Shown here: piece by piece, positions 1 to 7,606 of the stretch | Numbering within the stretch: the first letter of the stretch is position 1 | Layout: each line of letters opens with the position of its first letter | Source: a virus | IMG/VR virus record: IMGVR_UViG_3300045741_000574 | Location: 1 to 43,845 of that record | Reading direction: 5' to 3' (one strand) | DNA: 43,845 nucleotides | Position numbers and translations under genes: made by a program | The notes under the pieces: generated by a model | What the model was told of the DNA's origin: nothing | What the model saw: only the letters and a program-made list of their open reading frames with translations | The model's database searches: none

Positions 1-126
1 CCGCCCCCACGGCGCCGCACGGGCCCACCAGCCGAGGGCCCACCAGCCGAGGGCCCACCAGCCGAGGGCCCGCCCGAACGGCACGAACGAGGGCCCACCA
101 GGGCCCGCACGGCGCCCACCAGGGCC
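1..126. repeat. Terminal direct repeat, left copy
   Basis: The first 126 bases match 43710-43835 base for base; the copies then diverge (c at 127, g at 43836). The last ten bases of the window look like another register of the same 15-base repeat. This fits a circular or circularly permuted genome whose assembly ended inside a tandem repeat; true fixed terminal repeats cannot be excluded. Confidence 0.85.
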
Positions 127-249
127 CACCAGCCGAGGGCCCGCAAACCCGCATGAATGCAGGGATCGCGCCGTTTTTTTGGCCGAGCCGGCCCCGGAAT
201 CCCCGAAGTCCCCGATCTCGGACGGATTCTCGGGAAGTGGTCCGCCGGT
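1..249. repeat. GGGCCC-rich non-coding island (left end)
   Basis: No plausible gene was found here. Positions 21-150 hold eight GGGCCC palindromes. Three are in tandem 15-base units of the form GGGCCCACCAGCCGA (21-65), then looser copies follow. With 43660-43845 this forms one island on a circular map, lying between the leftward HTH gene (456-250) and the leftward operon starting at 43591. Its role is unknown; packaging, partition, protein binding or an origin are all possible. Confidence 0.7.
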
Positions 250-456
250 CTACGGGGTGCTGTTCCGCTCGAGGTAGCCCTCGAGGTCTTCGGGGCGGAA
301 GCGAAGCCGGCGCCCGACTCGTACCGCCGTGAGCTCTCCCGCGCGGAGGAGGCGATAGACCGTCGATCGGTCTACGACGAGGAGCTCGGCCGTCTCGTCG
401 AGCGTCAACAGCCGACGAGGCAGGCTGCCGGATGATGTGGTGCTGTGGTTCGTCAT
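250..456 (-). CDS. Excisionase-like helix-turn-helix DNA-binding protein
   Basis: A 68-residue protein. Residues about 15-62 match the short HTH of the excisionase/AlpA (HTH_17) family: LTLDETAELLVVDRSTVYRL, then a basic wing-like segment with VGRRLRF, and RPEDLEGYLE at the end. Such proteins bind DNA as excisionases or as small transcription regulators. It is transcribed away from the late region, and its start is only about 55 bases from the first late motif (512), so it may act on that divergent control region. No integrase was found, so regulator is more likely than excisionase. The family call is fairly sure; the role is inferred. Confidence 0.75.
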   Translation of the reverse strand: MTNHSTTSSGSLPRRLLTLDETAELLVVDRSTVYRLLRAGELTAVRVGRRLRFRPEDLEGYLERNSTP

Positions 457-511
457 GGCCTCAATCGTCGGTCACGCCAACGCGCCCGAACTGGGACATA
501 AGCCCTGGGCC

Positions 512-525
512 CCGATAGACGAGGG
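512..525 (+). promoter_or_regulatory. Late-block start motif, site 1
   Basis: CCGATAGACGAGGG lies 15 bases (first base to start codon) before the GTG at 527. It is the first of eight copies and sits in the divergent gap between the HTH gene and the late genes. Confidence 0.75.
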
Positions 526-526
526 T

Positions 527-652
527 GTGGCCTTGACGCGTGAGGAGATGGTGGCCGCGTACCGGGTCGGGATCCGTCGGCTCGAGACGAGTCGAGATCG
601 TGGTGCGGAGCACAGCTACGGGTTCGAGCCCCGCCCCCGCACTTGCCGATAG
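527..652 (+). CDS. Small basic protein of unknown function
   Basis: A 41-residue ORF beginning at the GTG directly behind the first late motif, the same arrangement as at 661 and 992, which is why this start was chosen over one further upstream. It is helical and acidic at first (LTREEMVAAYRVGIRRLE) and arginine-rich at its end. Its TAG stop lies inside the next copy of the motif (646-659), so the two genes are tightly packed. No family was recognised. It may be a true gene or a translated leader. Confidence 0.45.
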   Translation: MALTREEMVAAYRVGIRRLETSRDRGAEHSYGFEPRPRTCR

Positions 653-659
653 ACGAGGG
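646..659 (+). promoter_or_regulatory. Late-block start motif, site 2
   Basis: CCGATAGACGAGGG, 15 bases before the ATG at 661. The stop codon of the preceding small gene is the TAG within the motif. Confidence 0.8.
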
Positions 660-660
660 T

Positions 661-894
661 ATGGCACTCGAGCGAAGGTTCATGGCGGGTTCGAAGCAGA
701 CGGCGCCGTCGGAGGATGACTCCCCGGGAATCGTGCTGAAGGACGACGGGTCGGTCGCGATCGTGGATGCGAACGGCGACGAGGCCCTGGTCGTCGGCGC
801 CGGCACCGTGACGCTGGTACTTCCGACGGTGGACCCGGAGGTCGCCGGCCAGCTGTGGTCCGACGGTGGCGTCGTGACCGTCAGCGCCGGCTAG
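661..894 (+). CDS. Hypothetical protein upstream of terminase
   Basis: A 77-residue protein starting at the ATG one base after the late motif; a TTG 18 bases upstream in frame is less likely. The N-terminus is polar and charged. Residues about 25-77 alternate hydrophobic and polar residues (IVLKDDGSVAIVDANGDEAL and onward), suggesting a small beta domain. No cysteines or membrane segment are visible. The gene stands alone: it is followed by about 80 bases of base-paired, non-coding sequence and then the terminase block. No family was recognised; a virion-associated or packaging-related role is only suggested by position. Confidence 0.65.
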   Translation: MALERRFMAGSKQTAPSEDDSPGIVLKDDGSVAIVDANGDEALVVGAGTVTLVLPTVDPEVAGQLWSDGGVVTVSAG

Positions 895-896
895 TT

Positions 897-970
897 CGGA
901 CCGTCGGCATGGTGCCCGGGGAGATCCCGGGACGGGGCCTCCTTGTCCCCGATGAAACACCGGCGGTCCG
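897..970 (+). other. Structured element before the terminase genes
   Basis: An 11-bp outer stem can form between 897-907 and 960-970 (one U-G pair, otherwise perfect). Inside it are CCCGGG-gagat-CCCGGG (915-931) and a GGGG/CCCC pair (934-937 with 947-950). GGGAC (929-933) could instead pair with GTCCC (945-949), which excludes the inner hairpin. It ends six bases before the third late motif. It could be a terminator, a packaging or cos-related site, or a regulatory RNA; nothing in the sequence decides. Confidence 0.4.
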
Positions 971-976
971 TTCCGA

Positions 977-990
977 CCGATAGACGAGGG
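977..990 (+). promoter_or_regulatory. Late-block start motif, site 3 (terminase block)
   Basis: CCGATAGACGAGGG, 15 bases before the ATG of the terminase small subunit at 992. Confidence 0.8.
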
Positions 991-991
991 T

Positions 992-1309
992 ATGACGAAC
1001 GACACCCTCATCCCTCAGCAGCAGGCCCGCTACGACGCCGCGCTTGACCGTGAGGTCGCGTTGCGGAAGGAGTGGAAGCGCCAGGGTGGCCCGATGGTCA
1101 CGCTCGGCGGGTCGACCGGCATGGTCGAAGTGATCCATCCGCTTCTCGCGGAGATGCGTCAGGCCGAGGCGCATGCGTCTCGGATGGCGAAGGCGTTGCA
1201 CGAGCTCCGGTCGGTGAAGCGGGCGCCTGGTCGTCCTCCTGGTGCGGCGTCGGCGCCGGACCGGCAGGGCGCTGACGCGCGGCCCGGCATCCTTCGCGCG
1301 GTCAAGTGA
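992..1309 (+). CDS. terS: Terminase small subunit (probable)
   Basis: A 105-residue, strongly helical, basic protein directly upstream of and overlapping the terminase large subunit by four bases. Small terminase subunits recognise phage DNA and present it to the large subunit. The helical stretch (residues 8-70, with ALDREVALRKEWKRQGG and LLAEMRQAEAHASRMAKAL) and a flexible, Pro/Arg-rich tail fit the short P27-like actinophage type. The call rests on position, size and helical content rather than on a clear HTH motif. The start follows the late motif directly. Confidence 0.65.
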   Translation: MTNDTLIPQQQARYDAALDREVALRKEWKRQGGPMVTLGGSTGMVEVIHPLLAEMRQAEAHASRMAKALHELRSVKRAPGRPPGAASAPDRQGADARPGILRAVK

Positions 1310-2877
1310 GCGTCGCCGTCGAGGACGGCATCTTCATCCCGGGGTACGCCGCCGGCACTCGTGGCGCGGACTTCTCGTGGTGGTGCCGCACGCATCTGAA
1401 GCAGTCGGTCGATCAGTGGGCCGGGCAGCCGCTCGACCTCGAGGCGTGGCAGAACCGGTTCTTCTGCGAGGCGCTCGCGATGAACGAGGACGGCACTCCG
1501 TACTGGAAGATCGCCGGCCTCGTCGTCAGCCGGAAGAACGGGAAGACCGCGATGATCGCGGCGTGGTGCCTGTACCAGTTGATCGAGCAGGGGGACCTCA
1601 GCCCCGAGATCCTGATGGCTGCGTCGTCGGACAAGCAGGCGGGCCGGCTGTTCGACTCGACGGGCGCGTACCTGAGGCAGTCGCCGGAACTGACCGAGCT
1701 CGTGCATCGCCGCGACTACATCGGGGAGATCATCCGCAGGGACGGCAACGGGAAGATCAACCGGATGGCGTCGGACCCGGACCGCGCGCACGGGTACAAC
1801 CCGTCCGGCGTCGCGGTCGACGAGCTCCACGCGTTCACGAAGCCGTCGCTGCGGCGCGCGTGGGGCGCGTTCGTGTCCGGTGGCGGCGCACGCAAGGCGA
1901 CCCAGGTGTTCTTCATCTCGACGGCCGGCGACGCAGCGGAGCGGGAGGAGTCGATCCTCGGCGCGATGCTCGACGCGAACGAGGCGCGCGGCGAGATCGA
2001 GGTCGAGCCCGGCCTGACGATCTCGAGGAACCACGCGGCCCGCACGTTGATCTTCAACTACTCGGCGCCGACGACCGACCGGCACGACGTGAAGGCGCTG
2101 AAGCTCGCGAACCCGGCGTCGTGGATCACCGAGGAGTACCTGCTCGAGCAGGCCGAGTCGCCGGCGCTGTCGGACGCCGAAGTGCTTCAGCTTCACGGGT
2201 GCGTGTGGGCCGCCGGCGAGGAGCGGTTCATCAGCCCGGAGAAGCTCGCGCCGTGCCTCACCGACGACGAGATCCCGGCCGGGTCCGTCGTGTTCGTCGG
2301 CGCCGACATGTCGCTGTCGGAGGACTGCGCTGCGGTCGGGTGGGCGTGGAAGCGCGGGCCCGGCGACATCGTCGCGGACGCCAGGATCTGGTCGGCCCGC
2401 CCTGACGTGGACGCCGACGTGTACGTGAAGGGCGGCGAGATCGACCCGCGCGAGATAGAGCGGTTCATCATGGATGACCTGCGGTTCCGGTATCGCGTCG
2501 CGGAGGTCTGCTACGACCCGGCGGTGTTCTCGAGGACCGCGTTCGAGCTTCGCGAGGCCGGGTTCGACGTGGCGCCGGTCGCGCAGCAGTCCGCGCTGAT
2601 GGCTGAGGCGTGGAAGAGCATCTACTCGGCGGTCAACACTGCGACGGTGAGCATCTCGAAGCGTGCGAAGGCGCTGAGGGCGCACTGCACGAACGCGGTC
2701 GCGGAGATGACCGACCGCGGGTGGCGGGTGAGGAAGAGCAAGAACCACCGGAAGATCGACGGTCTGGTCGCCGTCACGATCGCTCACTGGCGTGCCGAGG
2801 TCAGCGACGCCGGCCCGTCCGTGTACGAGGAGCGAGGGATCCTCTGGTTCGGCAACGAAGAAGAGCCCGAGCTCTGA
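1306..2877 (+). CDS. terL: Terminase large subunit
   Basis: A 523-residue packaging motor that translocates DNA into the prohead and cuts it. The ATPase domain has a Walker A-like SRKNGKT near residue 75 and a Walker B, GVAVDELHAF, near 167-176, with the usual adjacent Asp-Glu. The nuclease domain begins around residue 330 with GADMSLSED, supplying a metal-binding Asp; later acidic residues and a basic C-terminal stretch (RKSKNHRKIDGL) match the HK97-like/Terminase_1 group. GTG start, overlapping the small subunit stop. Length is normal for the family. Confidence 0.93.
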   Translation: MSVAVEDGIFIPGYAAGTRGADFSWWCRTHLKQSVDQWAGQPLDLEAWQNRFFCEALAMNEDGTPYWKIAGLVVSRKNGKTAMIAAWCLYQLIEQGDLSPEILMAASSDKQAGRLFDSTGAYLRQSPELTELVHRRDYIGEIIRRDGNGKINRMASDPDRAHGYNPSGVAVDELHAFTKPSLRRAWGAFVSGGGARKATQVFFISTAGDAAEREESILGAMLDANEARGEIEVEPGLTISRNHAARTLIFNYSAPTTDRHDVKALKLANPASWITEEYLLEQAESPALSDAEVLQLHGCVWAAGEERFISPEKLAPCLTDDEIPAGSVVFVGADMSLSEDCAAVGWAWKRGPGDIVADARIWSARPDVDADVYVKGGEIDPREIERFIMDDLRFRYRVAEVCYDPAVFSRTAFELREAGFDVAPVAQQSALMAEAWKSIYSAVNTATVSISKRAKALRAHCTNAVAEMTDRGWRVRKSKNHRKIDGLVAVTIAHWRAEVSDAGPSVYEERGILWFGNEEEPEL

Positions 2878-2880
2878 AAG

Positions 2881-2894
2881 CCGATAGACGAAGG
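2881..2894 (+). promoter_or_regulatory. Late-block start motif, site 4 (portal block)
   Basis: CCGATAGACGAAGG directly after the terminase stop, 16 bases before the ATG at 2897. A GTG at 2894 overlaps the motif and would be an alternative start. Confidence 0.8.
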
Positions 2895-2896
2895 TG

Positions 2897-3088
2897 ATGC
2901 CCCGCCTTCAGGATGCCCTCACGACCGCAGCGTTCTTCGGCGGCCTGGCTCTCGTCGGGCTGGGCGCCTGGATGGTCGCGCCGGCCGCAGGCATCATCGT
3001 CGCCGGCGTCGAGCTCGTCCTCGTTGGCGTCGGGTACGCCAAGGGCGAGCGGCCCCCCGCCCCTGAGCCCCTGGAGCCGTCCTCATGA
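2897..3088 (+). CDS. Small two-helix membrane protein
   Basis: A 63-residue protein with two hydrophobic segments (about residues 8-28, TTAAFFGGLALVGLGAWMVA, and 30-48, AGIIVAGVELVLVGVGYA) and a proline-rich tail. Its stop overlaps the portal ATG (ATGA), so the two are translated together. Small membrane proteins between terminase and portal are common in actinophages and have no established role. No enzyme motif is visible. Confidence 0.75.
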   Translation: MPRLQDALTTAAFFGGLALVGLGAWMVAPAAGIIVAGVELVLVGVGYAKGERPPAPEPLEPSS

Positions 3089-4683
3089 GCATCGTGAACC
3101 GCGTGATGTCCGGGTTCTCGGCGAGGTCAGCGACCCTGTCGCAGCCGCCGACGTGGCTGACGGAGGCGCTCGGCGGCGGCTCCACCACGTACTCCGGGAA
3201 GAAGGTGACCGGCCAGGCGGCGCTCGAGCTCGTGCCGGTCATGAGTGCCTCGAGCCTCGTCGCGTCCGCCGTCGGCGGCGTCCCGCTGAAGGTGTACCGG
3301 TCCAGCGACCGGTCGGAGGCGCGCAACACGCGGCAGTGGCGGATGCTGCACGACAGCCCGAACGAGGAGCAGGCCGCCGACGAGGTGTGGGAGTGGGCCG
3401 TCCACTGCCTGATCACCTGGGGCAACGCGTTCTTCGCGATGGAGCGCGACGGCTTCGACGTGGTCCAGCAGCTGTGGCCGATCGCGCCGTCACGGATGGA
3501 GGTCGGTCGCGAGCCGGTCGGGAACAACCGGGCCCGCCGGTACTTCAAGGTCGACGGTGGGGACCGCCGCTACTACGAGGACTCGATCCTCCACATCCGC
3601 GGCCTCGGCGCCGACGGGCTGATCGGCTACTCCGTGATCCAGATGGCCCGGCAGCAGTTGGGCAACATGCTGGCGCAGGACGAGTTCTCCGGACGGTTCT
3701 GGGGCAACGGCACCTTCATGGGCGCTGCGCTCCTCCACCCCGGCCAGATGAGCGACCCGGCGCAGAAGCGGCTGAAGAAGCAGATCCGCGAGAAGACCGG
3801 TCTGCGCGAGGTCAACGGGATCTGGGTGTTCGAGGAGGACATGAAGTACCAGCAGCTGGGGATGCCGCTTCGGGACGCCCAGTGGTTCGAGCAGGCGAAG
3901 CTCTCGAGGCTCGCGGTCGCGGAGATGTTCGGGCTCGTGCCGCCGCACCGGTGGGGCGGCGAGTCCGGCCAGATGACGTACGCGAACACCGAGGTCGCCG
4001 GCACCGAGTTCGTCAGGTGGACGGGGCGCCGGTGGTGGAAGCGGATCGAGGGATCGATGTCCAGGACACCGGCGATCTTCCCGTTCCGCAGCGAGCTCTA
4101 CCCGGAGTTCGTCACGTCGGACCTGATGCGCGGCGACACGAAGACGCGGTTCGAGACGTACCAGATCGGCATCGCCGGCCGGTTCCTCACCGTCAACGAA
4201 GCCCGGGCCGCGGAGAACCTCCCGCCCGTCGAGGGCGGCGACGTGATCCCCGACCCGACGCCGCCGCCGGCCGCCGCGCCGCCGGCGGACCAGACACCGC
4301 CTCAGAGGAGCCTGCTGTCCGTGCCCCACATCGACGTGCATCTCGAGCAGGACATGAGCCCGGTCGCGGACGAGATCGGCCGGCTCGGCCAGGTCCTCGT
4401 CGCCGGCAACGAGCAGAGGTCCGAGGACGACCGCCGCACGATCGAGTCGCTCGTCGAGGTCGCGATCACCGCGCACACAGGGTCCGTGGAAGCGATCCGG
4501 TCGCTCGCGGACCAGCCGCCCCCGACCGTCGTCGTGAACGTGCCGCCGGCCGAGGTCACCGTCAACGTGCCGACGCAACCGGCACCCGTCGTTCACGTTC
4601 AGCCCGCCCCCAGCCGCCGCGAGGTCACGTTCCACCGCGACCGCACCGGCAGCATCACCGACGCAGTCATCGACGAAGCCTGA
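3085..4683 (+). CDS. Portal protein with long C-terminal extension
   Basis: A 532-residue portal of the HK97/phage_portal type. It forms the ring at the capsid vertex through which DNA enters and leaves. Residues about 20-390 have the family features: EWAVHCLITWGNAFF, an ILHIRGLGADGLIGYSVIQM core segment, MFGLVPPHRWG and FLTVNEARAAENLPPVEGGD. Beyond about residue 395 is an extra, Ala/Pro-rich linker and a repetitive tail with VVVNVPPAEVTVNVP, then FHRDRTGSITDAVIDEA. Such tails occur on some phage structural proteins; here it leads into a fibre cassette, so it could be an attachment point. Family call is firm; tail role is inference. Confidence 0.9.
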   Translation: MSIVNRVMSGFSARSATLSQPPTWLTEALGGGSTTYSGKKVTGQAALELVPVMSASSLVASAVGGVPLKVYRSSDRSEARNTRQWRMLHDSPNEEQAADEVWEWAVHCLITWGNAFFAMERDGFDVVQQLWPIAPSRMEVGREPVGNNRARRYFKVDGGDRRYYEDSILHIRGLGADGLIGYSVIQMARQQLGNMLAQDEFSGRFWGNGTFMGAALLHPGQMSDPAQKRLKKQIREKTGLREVNGIWVFEEDMKYQQLGMPLRDAQWFEQAKLSRLAVAEMFGLVPPHRWGGESGQMTYANTEVAGTEFVRWTGRRWWKRIEGSMSRTPAIFPFRSELYPEFVTSDLMRGDTKTRFETYQIGIAGRFLTVNEARAAENLPPVEGGDVIPDPTPPPAAAPPADQTPPQRSLLSVPHIDVHLEQDMSPVADEIGRLGQVLVAGNEQRSEDDRRTIESLVEVAITAHTGSVEAIRSLADQPPPTVVVNVPPAEVTVNVPTQPAPVVHVQPAPSRREVTFHRDRTGSITDAVIDEA

Positions 4684-4696
4684 AGGAGGCACCACC

Positions 4697-5089
4697 ATGA
4701 CCGTAGGACTCGCAGCAGCGTTCGCGAACAGCGTCCTCGACGCACTCGGGAACGCCACCAACCTGACCGCCCCGACCGGCTTCTACGTGAAGCTCCACAC
4801 CGGCGACCCCGGCTCGGCCGGCACCGCGAACGCCGCCGCGAACACGACGCGGCAGTCGGCGTCGATGGCGGCCGCGTCCGGTGGCGCGATCACGAACGAC
4901 GCCGACATCACCTGGACGAACGTCCCCAACTCGGAGACGTACTCGCACATCTCTTTCTGGTCGGCGGCCGCGGCAGGCACGTTCCTCGGGTCCGATGACC
5001 TCGCGAGCTCGCGCGCGGTCGTCGCCGGCGACAACTTCACGATCGCGACGGGGGACCTCGACATCGCGCTCACCCCGATCGCCGCATAG
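4697..5089 (+). CDS. Virion-associated fibre/decoration protein
   Basis: A 130-residue protein of a type common in phage structural modules, recognised by AFANSVLDALGNA near the start and the LHTGDPG segment around residue 33. It has no Cys residues and is mostly beta, rich in Ala, Thr and Ser. The ribosome site is strong (AAGGAGG). Homologues are usually labelled tail fibre or minor structural protein. Because it sits between portal and protease, a capsid fibre is equally possible. It opens a five-gene cassette of repeat-rich proteins. Confidence 0.75.
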   Translation: MTVGLAAAFANSVLDALGNATNLTAPTGFYVKLHTGDPGSAGTANAAANTTRQSASMAAASGGAITNDADITWTNVPNSETYSHISFWSAAAAGTFLGSDDLASSRAVVAGDNFTIATGDLDIALTPIAA

Positions 5090-5098
5090 GCAGCCGAG

Positions 5099-5434
5099 AT
5101 GGCCGTCGCTTACAAGGTGCTCGGGCAGCGCGATCCCGCTGCCACGACTCTGGAGGACGCCTACACCGTTCCCGGTGGGGGCGTCCTCTCCGCGATCGTG
5201 TCGAGCATCACGGTCTGCAACCGGGACGCGGCGGCGACCTCCTACCGGATCGCCGTCCGTCCCGCCGGCGCGGCGATCGCGACGAAGCACTACATCGCGT
5301 ACGACGCCGAGATCCTCGGGAACGAGTTCTACGTGATCACGCTCGGGCTCACGATCGCGACGACCGACGTGGTGTCGGTGTACGCCTCGCTCGCGACGCT
5401 GTCGTTCAACGTCTTCGGGCAGGAGAACAGCTAG
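5099..5434 (+). CDS. Small beta-rich structural protein
   Basis: A 111-residue protein predicted as a compact beta sandwich: alternating strands such as SITVCNRDAAATSYRIAV and EFYVITLGLTIATTDVVSVY. Proteins of this look are frequent among phage head decoration and fibre-tip genes, but no name is assigned. It is co-transcribed with its neighbours; its TAG stop abuts the ATG of the glycine-rich gene. A role in the virion surface is inferred from context only. Confidence 0.7.
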   Translation: MAVAYKVLGQRDPAATTLEDAYTVPGGGVLSAIVSSITVCNRDAAATSYRIAVRPAGAAIATKHYIAYDAEILGNEFYVITLGLTIATTDVVSVYASLATLSFNVFGQENS

Positions 5435-7045
5435 ATGTCGATGTCCCGCAACCGCGGGCCGACCGTTCGCCCGACCGTCCCGACCGTCGTCGGCATCAGC
5501 GCGTTCTCCTCGAGCACGGCCGCGCCGGTGCTCAACCTGCCGGCGAACGTCGCGAACGACATCATCATCCTCGTCATCGAAACGTCGAACGAGAACATCG
5601 CGACGCCGACGGGCTACTCGCAGATCGGGCCGCAGAACGGCATCGGCGCGTCCGCGACCGGGGGCTCCGTTCGAGGAGCTGTCTTCTGGAAGCGATCGAA
5701 CGGAGCCGAGAGCGACCCGACGATCGCTGACTCGGGCGACCACACCGCCTCCTACGCCCTCATCGTTCGTGGCTGCCCCACTAGCGGCGACCCGTTCCGG
5801 TTCCTCGGCAACGTGTGGAAGTTCACGGCGTCGACAACAGGGACGAGCCCGACGGGGACGACGCACATCGACAACTGCCTCATCATGGACGTGTTCTTTC
5901 AGGCGATCGACGCTGGAGGGGCTCACGCGAGCGGGCACACGAACGCGTCGCTCACGAACCTCACCGAGCAGGTTGACGCGGGGACGGCGGCGGCGGCCGG
6001 TGGCGGCATCTGCATCGTCACGGGCACGAAGGCGACGGCGGGGACGGTCAACGCAACGACGCTGACGTGGGATCAGAGCACCGTGGATATCTGCACGAGG
6101 ATCGCGTTCGTCGGTGCCGACACCGTCCAGGTGTGCAGCGCCCCCCGCCCGTCCGAGGTGTACCGCTACATCGGATCGGCCCCCGACCTCGATGATGCGT
6201 TCGTCATCCCGTCCGGGGCGAAGATGATCTTCGCGCAGGTCCTCGACGGCGGCGGCGGCGGCAGCGGTGGCCGTTCGTCCGCGACAGCCGAGGGCGGCGG
6301 CGGCGGCGGTGGCGGCGGCTATGACGAGGCGTGGTACTTCGCCCCTGACCTCGGGGTCGCCGGGACGGTCATCACGGTGCACGCGGGCAAGGGCGGCGCG
6401 GGCGGCAACGTCGACGGGGCCGGGAACGCCGGTGTCCTCAGCGAGTTCGACAAGGGCGGCTCAGGCCCCCTCACGTCCCTGCGACGTGTCGCCGGGACAG
6501 CCGCGACGGCCGCGATCACGGCTGACGGCGGCAACGGCGGATGCGGCTCCGGACGCGGCACCGCGTCCCCGGCCGTCTCGACCACCCGGCGCACGCTCAC
6601 GTCCCAGAACGCCGCTGCGGCGTTCGGCGCGATCGGCGCGGCCGGGGGCTCGGGCACGACATCCCCGGTCGGCGGCTCAGAGGGCGATTGGGGTGGCGGC
6701 GGCGGCGAGTCGGGAGCAGACACCGACGCTGGCACGACCCCGGCGAACAACGGCTCCTCGATGCGTGGCGCTGGCGGCGGCGGCGGCGGACGCACCAACA
6801 CGAACGTCGGCCAGGGCGGCAACGGCGGCGGCGCCGCGAACGCTTCCGCGACACAGGGAGCCGCGGGCACCACGTCAACCCGGTTCCCGTACGGCGGCTC
6901 GGGCGGCAACGGCGGCGGGTCGTCCGTCGCGGCGGGCGGCGCAGGCGGCTTCCCGGGCGGCGGTGGTGGCGGTGGTGGCGGTGTCGCGTCCGGAACCGGC
7001 GGCGCTGGGGCCGCGGGAGCCGTGCAGGTCACGGTGGTGTTCTGA
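5435..7045 (+). CDS. Glycine-rich virion fibre protein
   Basis: A 536-residue protein. Residues about 1-260 form a mixed beta domain with no recognised family. From about residue 270 to the end it is dominated by glycine runs (DGGGGGSGG, GGGGGGGGGY, GGSGGNGGGS) broken by short Ala/Thr/Asn segments. Such sequences can form bundles of polyglycine-II helices, as in the T-even gp38 adhesin, and are common in receptor-binding or fibre proteins. The next ATG overlaps its stop. Long minus-strand Pro-rich frames over it are mirror images of the Gly runs. Role as fibre is a good inference; location on head or tail is open. Confidence 0.75.
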   Translation: MSMSRNRGPTVRPTVPTVVGISAFSSSTAAPVLNLPANVANDIIILVIETSNENIATPTGYSQIGPQNGIGASATGGSVRGAVFWKRSNGAESDPTIADSGDHTASYALIVRGCPTSGDPFRFLGNVWKFTASTTGTSPTGTTHIDNCLIMDVFFQAIDAGGAHASGHTNASLTNLTEQVDAGTAAAAGGGICIVTGTKATAGTVNATTLTWDQSTVDICTRIAFVGADTVQVCSAPRPSEVYRYIGSAPDLDDAFVIPSGAKMIFAQVLDGGGGGSGGRSSATAEGGGGGGGGGYDEAWYFAPDLGVAGTVITVHAGKGGAGGNVDGAGNAGVLSEFDKGGSGPLTSLRRVAGTAATAAITADGGNGGCGSGRGTASPAVSTTRRTLTSQNAAAAFGAIGAAGGSGTTSPVGGSEGDWGGGGGESGADTDAGTTPANNGSSMRGAGGGGGGRTNTNVGQGGNGGGAANASATQGAAGTTSTRFPYGGSGGNGGGSSVAAGGAGGFPGGGGGGGGGVASGTGGAGAAGAVQVTVVF

Positions 7046-7593
7046 TGCCGACCCTTCGGAGCAGACAGCCGAACGTCCCGGCGAATCCATCCGGCTGGTA
7101 CGTGATCGAGGAGCAGGCGTTCTCGGGATCCTCATACCCTGACTTCCAATCGATCTCAGGTGCGTACCGGGCGCTGCAAGTTCTGTTCTTCGGCGCTTCC
7201 GCGACCGTGGTCGACGCCGACCCCCTCTACCTTCGCTTCAACAACGACAGCGGCAACAACTACGTGTACCAGCGGCTCGGCGGCACGAACGCCTCCGCGT
7301 TCGCTGACGCGCAGTTGACCCAGAGCGCGATGTTCCTCGGCTACCTGCCGGGGACGAACGCTCCGGCCAATTCGTGCGGGGTCGGCGAGATCATGCTCCC
7401 GGGCTATGCCAACACGACGTTCCACAAGCAGATGATCTCGGCCGAAGGGTTTCGGTACGGGGCGGGGGTTGGGCAGCAGCAGACGGAGCGGAACACCGGG
7501 ACGTGGCTGTCGACCGCTGCGATCACGCGCATTCAGCTGGTGGGCGGGAACTGGGTCACGGGCTCGAAGGCCGTCCTCCTCGGCTTGACGTGA
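7045..7593 (+). CDS. Phage fibre-type beta domain protein
   Basis: A 182-residue protein starting at the ATG that overlaps the previous stop. Its central LYLRFNNDSGNNYVYQRLGG and its ending, with TGTWLSTAAITRIQLVGG followed by a Gly-Ser and Leu-Gly-Leu strand, are typical of a widespread phage fibre domain. It probably packs with the glycine-rich protein or the repeat protein encoded next. A longer frame upstream in the same register is an artefact of the Gly-coding region. Confidence 0.75.
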   Translation: MPTLRSRQPNVPANPSGWYVIEEQAFSGSSYPDFQSISGAYRALQVLFFGASATVVDADPLYLRFNNDSGNNYVYQRLGGTNASAFADAQLTQSAMFLGYLPGTNAPANSCGVGEIMLPGYANTTFHKQMISAEGFRYGAGVGQQQTERNTGTWLSTAAITRIQLVGGNWVTGSKAVLLGLT

Positions 7594-7606
7594 GAGGGAG
7601 CCAGCG

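Noticed and set aside
568-642. tRNA-like 3' half (GGGTTCGAGCCCC followed by CCCCGC)
   Set aside because: The T-arm look is good but no matching acceptor 5' strand, D-arm or proper anticodon arm exists upstream; the small CTCGA/TCGAG hairpin has a six-base loop. The stretch fits the end of the 41-codon gene.
1159-2787. 542-codon minus-strand frame over the terminase genes
   Set aside because: Arg-rich shadow frame typical of high-GC DNA; the plus strand carries clear terminase motifs.
6319-7032. Proline-rich 237-codon frame on the minus strand
   Set aside because: It is the mirror of glycine codons in the fibre gene and has no leader or neighbours.
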